The translations under genes and the position numbers were made by a program. 8,460 bases of DNA from positions 1-8,460 of the forward strand of contig CAKQEI010000083.1 of NCBI GenBank assembly GCA_934230115.1, written 5' to 3'. Positions 8,101-8,460 of this stretch are shown here, one piece after another. Source of the DNA: an uncultured Prevotella sp. GTDB lineage: Bacteria > Bacteroidota > Bacteroidia > Bacteroidales > Bacteroidaceae. Each line of letters begins with the position of its first letter. Within the stretch, counting starts at the first letter, position 1. The notes beneath the pieces are model-generated. The model saw nothing but the letters and a program-made list of their open reading frames with translations, searched no databases and had not been told where the DNA came from.

Positions 8101-8269
8101 TGTCGGTCACTGTACCCATATTATTGGCTCCCTTCACTTTTACTGATGCGCCAATGATAGGCTCGCCAGTATTGTCAGTCACCGTTCCGCCGATGCCATT
8201 AGTCTGGGCGTATGCGCCAGAACCTGCGAGCATGAGCATACTTACTAAAGCTACTTTTGCTTTTTTCAT
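5153..8269 (-). CDS. susC: SusC/RagA-family TonB-dependent outer-membrane fructan transporter
   Basis: A 1038-residue SusC-type TonB-dependent transporter, expected to import oligosaccharides captured by SusD, driven by TonB-ExbBD. A Sec signal peptide probably cleaves after AYA (residue 21). A carboxypeptidase-regulatory-like beta-sandwich follows at about 25-94, then a TonB-box-like EVVVTGY at 102-108. The plug domain contains LQGKVPGMTI at 140-149, and LKDAASASIYGSRAANGVII at 202-221, the SusC hallmark. The rest is a 22-strand-type barrel ending in VSFGLQVSF with a terminal Phe. There is no STN signalling domain between signal peptide and beta-sandwich, so it is not an anti-sigma-linked transporter. 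The start at 8269 is fixed by an in-frame TAA at 8284-8282. Length and motifs are complete. It is first in the operon, as BT1763 is relative to BT1762-1760. The fructan substrate is inferred from neighbours. Confidence 0.96.
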   Translation of the reverse strand: MKKAKVALVSMLMLAGSGAYAQTNGIGGTVTDNTGEPIIGASVKVKGANNMGTVTDIDGNFKLNVKPGETLIISYIGCKDQEVKAGENLKIVLQDNSELLGEVVVTGYQVQRKADLTGSVSVVSTKDLKSSADTDPMRSLQGKVPGMTITTDGSPIGTGTVRIRGIGSFNSSQDPLFVIDGVPTTTALNSLNMNDIESMQVLKDAASASIYGSRAANGVIIITTKKGKKGSKLNVDFSTNLTAQFYNSQSMMKLCNTREYATAMAQAALNDGIDPVAYARNYGLDLNASSGRTIKAYDPSTGNYNTYTVNGVYDGYINAKKTMRISDTDWLDEISRTGFMQSYDLSLSGATDKFTGLFSAGYKKNDGILKYSNFENFSARFNSTYNVNKIVSVGENATVTYSKQVDCAPMENALKMSPTVPVYEEDGTTFGGPVGGMSDRQNPLREMYMNRDNALKIWRVFGNAYVDVKPLKGLMLRSNFGLDYYHSFIRSMNHTFKSDIVNNDIPSTTLSAHDDVRWTWSNTANYNFKIARDHDFTVLAGMELHKQTVEDMGAYAQTFVIEDKDYMWPDAATGIERATGIGSGYTLASFFGKVDYNWQDLVLASFTIRRDGSSRFGKNNRYGNFPAATLGYRLSKNLKASWIDDLKIRASWGKTGNQEISNTARYGLYVADYGSDRVTSTAYDLYRQGTGVFPSGFRATQTANDNLKWETTIQYNVGADFSLFNQALYGTVDAYIKDVKDMLISPAYLGAMGEGGASWSNGPSLRNIGMEANVGYRHNTKYGLRYDVSANIDFFRNKVTYLPSTTTGSYAHTMKENLVQSKKPYGSIVGYVVDGLFQSREEVLASGQPNARIGGLKYADLDGNGSINANDQTWIYNPVPNFNWGLNVSLGYKNFDLSMFFQGVCGVDVYNNQKFQTDFWSITDAGSNKGNRLLGAWTQDNTSSTIPALTTNNTGDEGRASTYFVEHGNWMKLRSLQVGYNFSDSLLKKLNMTSARVYVSGQNLFTWKSNSFTISDPENPNWAYPHSSSVSFGLQVSF

Positions 8270-8343
8270 AAGATATACGTTTTATGTTTTGGTTTAAGTT
8301 GTTATTTGTTCCCTGTATTATTCCTAATAAAGGTTTTTAGCTT

Positions 8344-8377
8344 AACAAGAGCTGCGTTGTTGAGGCAGCATCTTGTT
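8344..8377 (-). promoter_or_regulatory. Stem-loop at the predicted 5' end of the operon mRNA leader
   Basis: On the minus strand AACAAGA and GCTGC pair with GCAGC and TCTTGTT, with one bulged T (8370), closing a 9-base loop CTCAACAAC (8364-8356). This is a 12-bp stem. It starts 7 bases downstream of the -7 box, so it would sit at or within a few bases of the mRNA 5' end. The remaining leader to the SusC ATG (about 74 bases) is A/T-rich, unstructured apart from a small TTATT/AATAA repeat (8318-8330), and has no Shine-Dalgarno. A 5' stabilizing stem or a regulator target are both plausible. Confidence 0.6.
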
Positions 8378-8384
8378 TACGCTT

Positions 8385-8393
8385 GCAAAGTTA
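8385..8393 (-). promoter_or_regulatory. Bacteroidetes-type -7 promoter box for the PUL operon
   Basis: The minus strand reads TAACTTTGC from 8393 to 8385, a full match to the Bacteroidetes primary-sigma -7 consensus TAnnTTTG. Transcription would start near 8380-8378, giving a leader of about 110 bases before the SusC ATG. No TTTG -33 element occurs 19-21 bp upstream. That spot is covered by the proximal arm of the 8408-8442 dyad, which fits an activator-dependent promoter. This is the only good promoter match I found in the intergenic regions. Confidence 0.65.
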
Positions 8394-8407
8394 GAGAACA
8401 AAATAAA

Positions 8408-8442
8408 AGTGATATTTCATGAATCGTTCACAAAATATCACT
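8408..8442. promoter_or_regulatory. 35-bp interrupted dyad, candidate operator for the PUL regulator
   Basis: AGTGATATTT (8408-8417) and AAATATCACT (8433-8442) are perfect 10-bp inverted arms. Inside them TGAA (8420-8423) and TTCA (8427-8430) form a second inverted pair on the same centre, 8425, so 14 of 17 position pairs are complementary. The centre lies about 45 bp upstream of the predicted transcription start, where an activator would contact RNA polymerase. A dimeric regulator such as the AraC-type output domain of a hybrid two-component system is a candidate by analogy with other fructan PULs. Alternatively, because T-rich sequence follows on the minus strand, it could be a weak AT-rich terminator of an upstream gene. 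Confidence 0.55.
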
Positions 8443-8460
8443 CATGTTACATGCAACAAT

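Noticed and set aside
8408..8442. Reading the dyad as a definite terminator of an upstream gene
   Set aside because: T-rich sequence does follow on the minus strand, but the stem is AT-rich with a 15-base loop and no upstream gene is visible. The position relative to the -7 box favours an operator, so termination is kept only as an alternative.
1..8460. CRISPR array, tRNA, rRNA, insertion sequence or attachment site
   Set aside because: There are no regularly spaced repeats, no cloverleaf-like sequence, no transposase or integrase frame and no terminal inverted repeats. The four genes share similar composition, so nothing suggests a recent insertion.

Overview
The window looks like a piece of a Bacteroidales chromosome, perhaps from a Prevotella-like or Bacteroides-like gut bacterium (the genus is a guess). 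Four long genes, all on the minus strand, form a polysaccharide-utilization locus (PUL). The signs are a SusC/SusD pair, lipoproteins with acidic residues after the lipidated cysteine, start codons with no Shine-Dalgarno sequence and AT-rich leaders, and a Bacteroidetes-type -7 box (TAnnTTTG) ahead of the first gene.

Reading in the direction of transcription (right to left): 8460-8270 holds a regulatory region with a 35-bp interrupted dyad, a -7 box and a leader stem-loop. Next come a SusC-type TonB-dependent transporter (8269-5153), a 109-bp gap with a strong hairpin, a SusD-type glycan-binding lipoprotein (5043-3304), and a 91-bp gap with a second hairpin. The operon then continues with a DUF4960-type surface glycan-binding lipoprotein (3212-1707), a gap of only 11 bp, a GH32 fructan hydrolase lipoprotein (1695-163), and a terminator (148-105). 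The plus strand carries no credible gene.

The order SusC, SusD, DUF4960 lipoprotein, GH32 matches the core of the Bacteroides thetaiotaomicron levan locus (BT1763-BT1762-BT1761-BT1760). There, the four products assemble at the outer membrane: the GH32 cuts fructan at the surface, the two lipoproteins hold the oligosaccharides, and SusC imports them. By analogy this is a fructan (levan or inulin) capture operon. The exact linkage cannot be read from the sequence. The partners expected elsewhere are periplasmic exo-GH32 enzymes, an inner-membrane fructose transporter, a fructokinase and a hybrid two-component sensor. None lies in the window, so they may be in the flanks.

The genes are a known kind of system. 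The less ordinary material is non-coding: the large dyad next to the promoter, a hairpin at the predicted 5' end of the mRNA, and hairpins without U-tracts in both larger intercistronic gaps.
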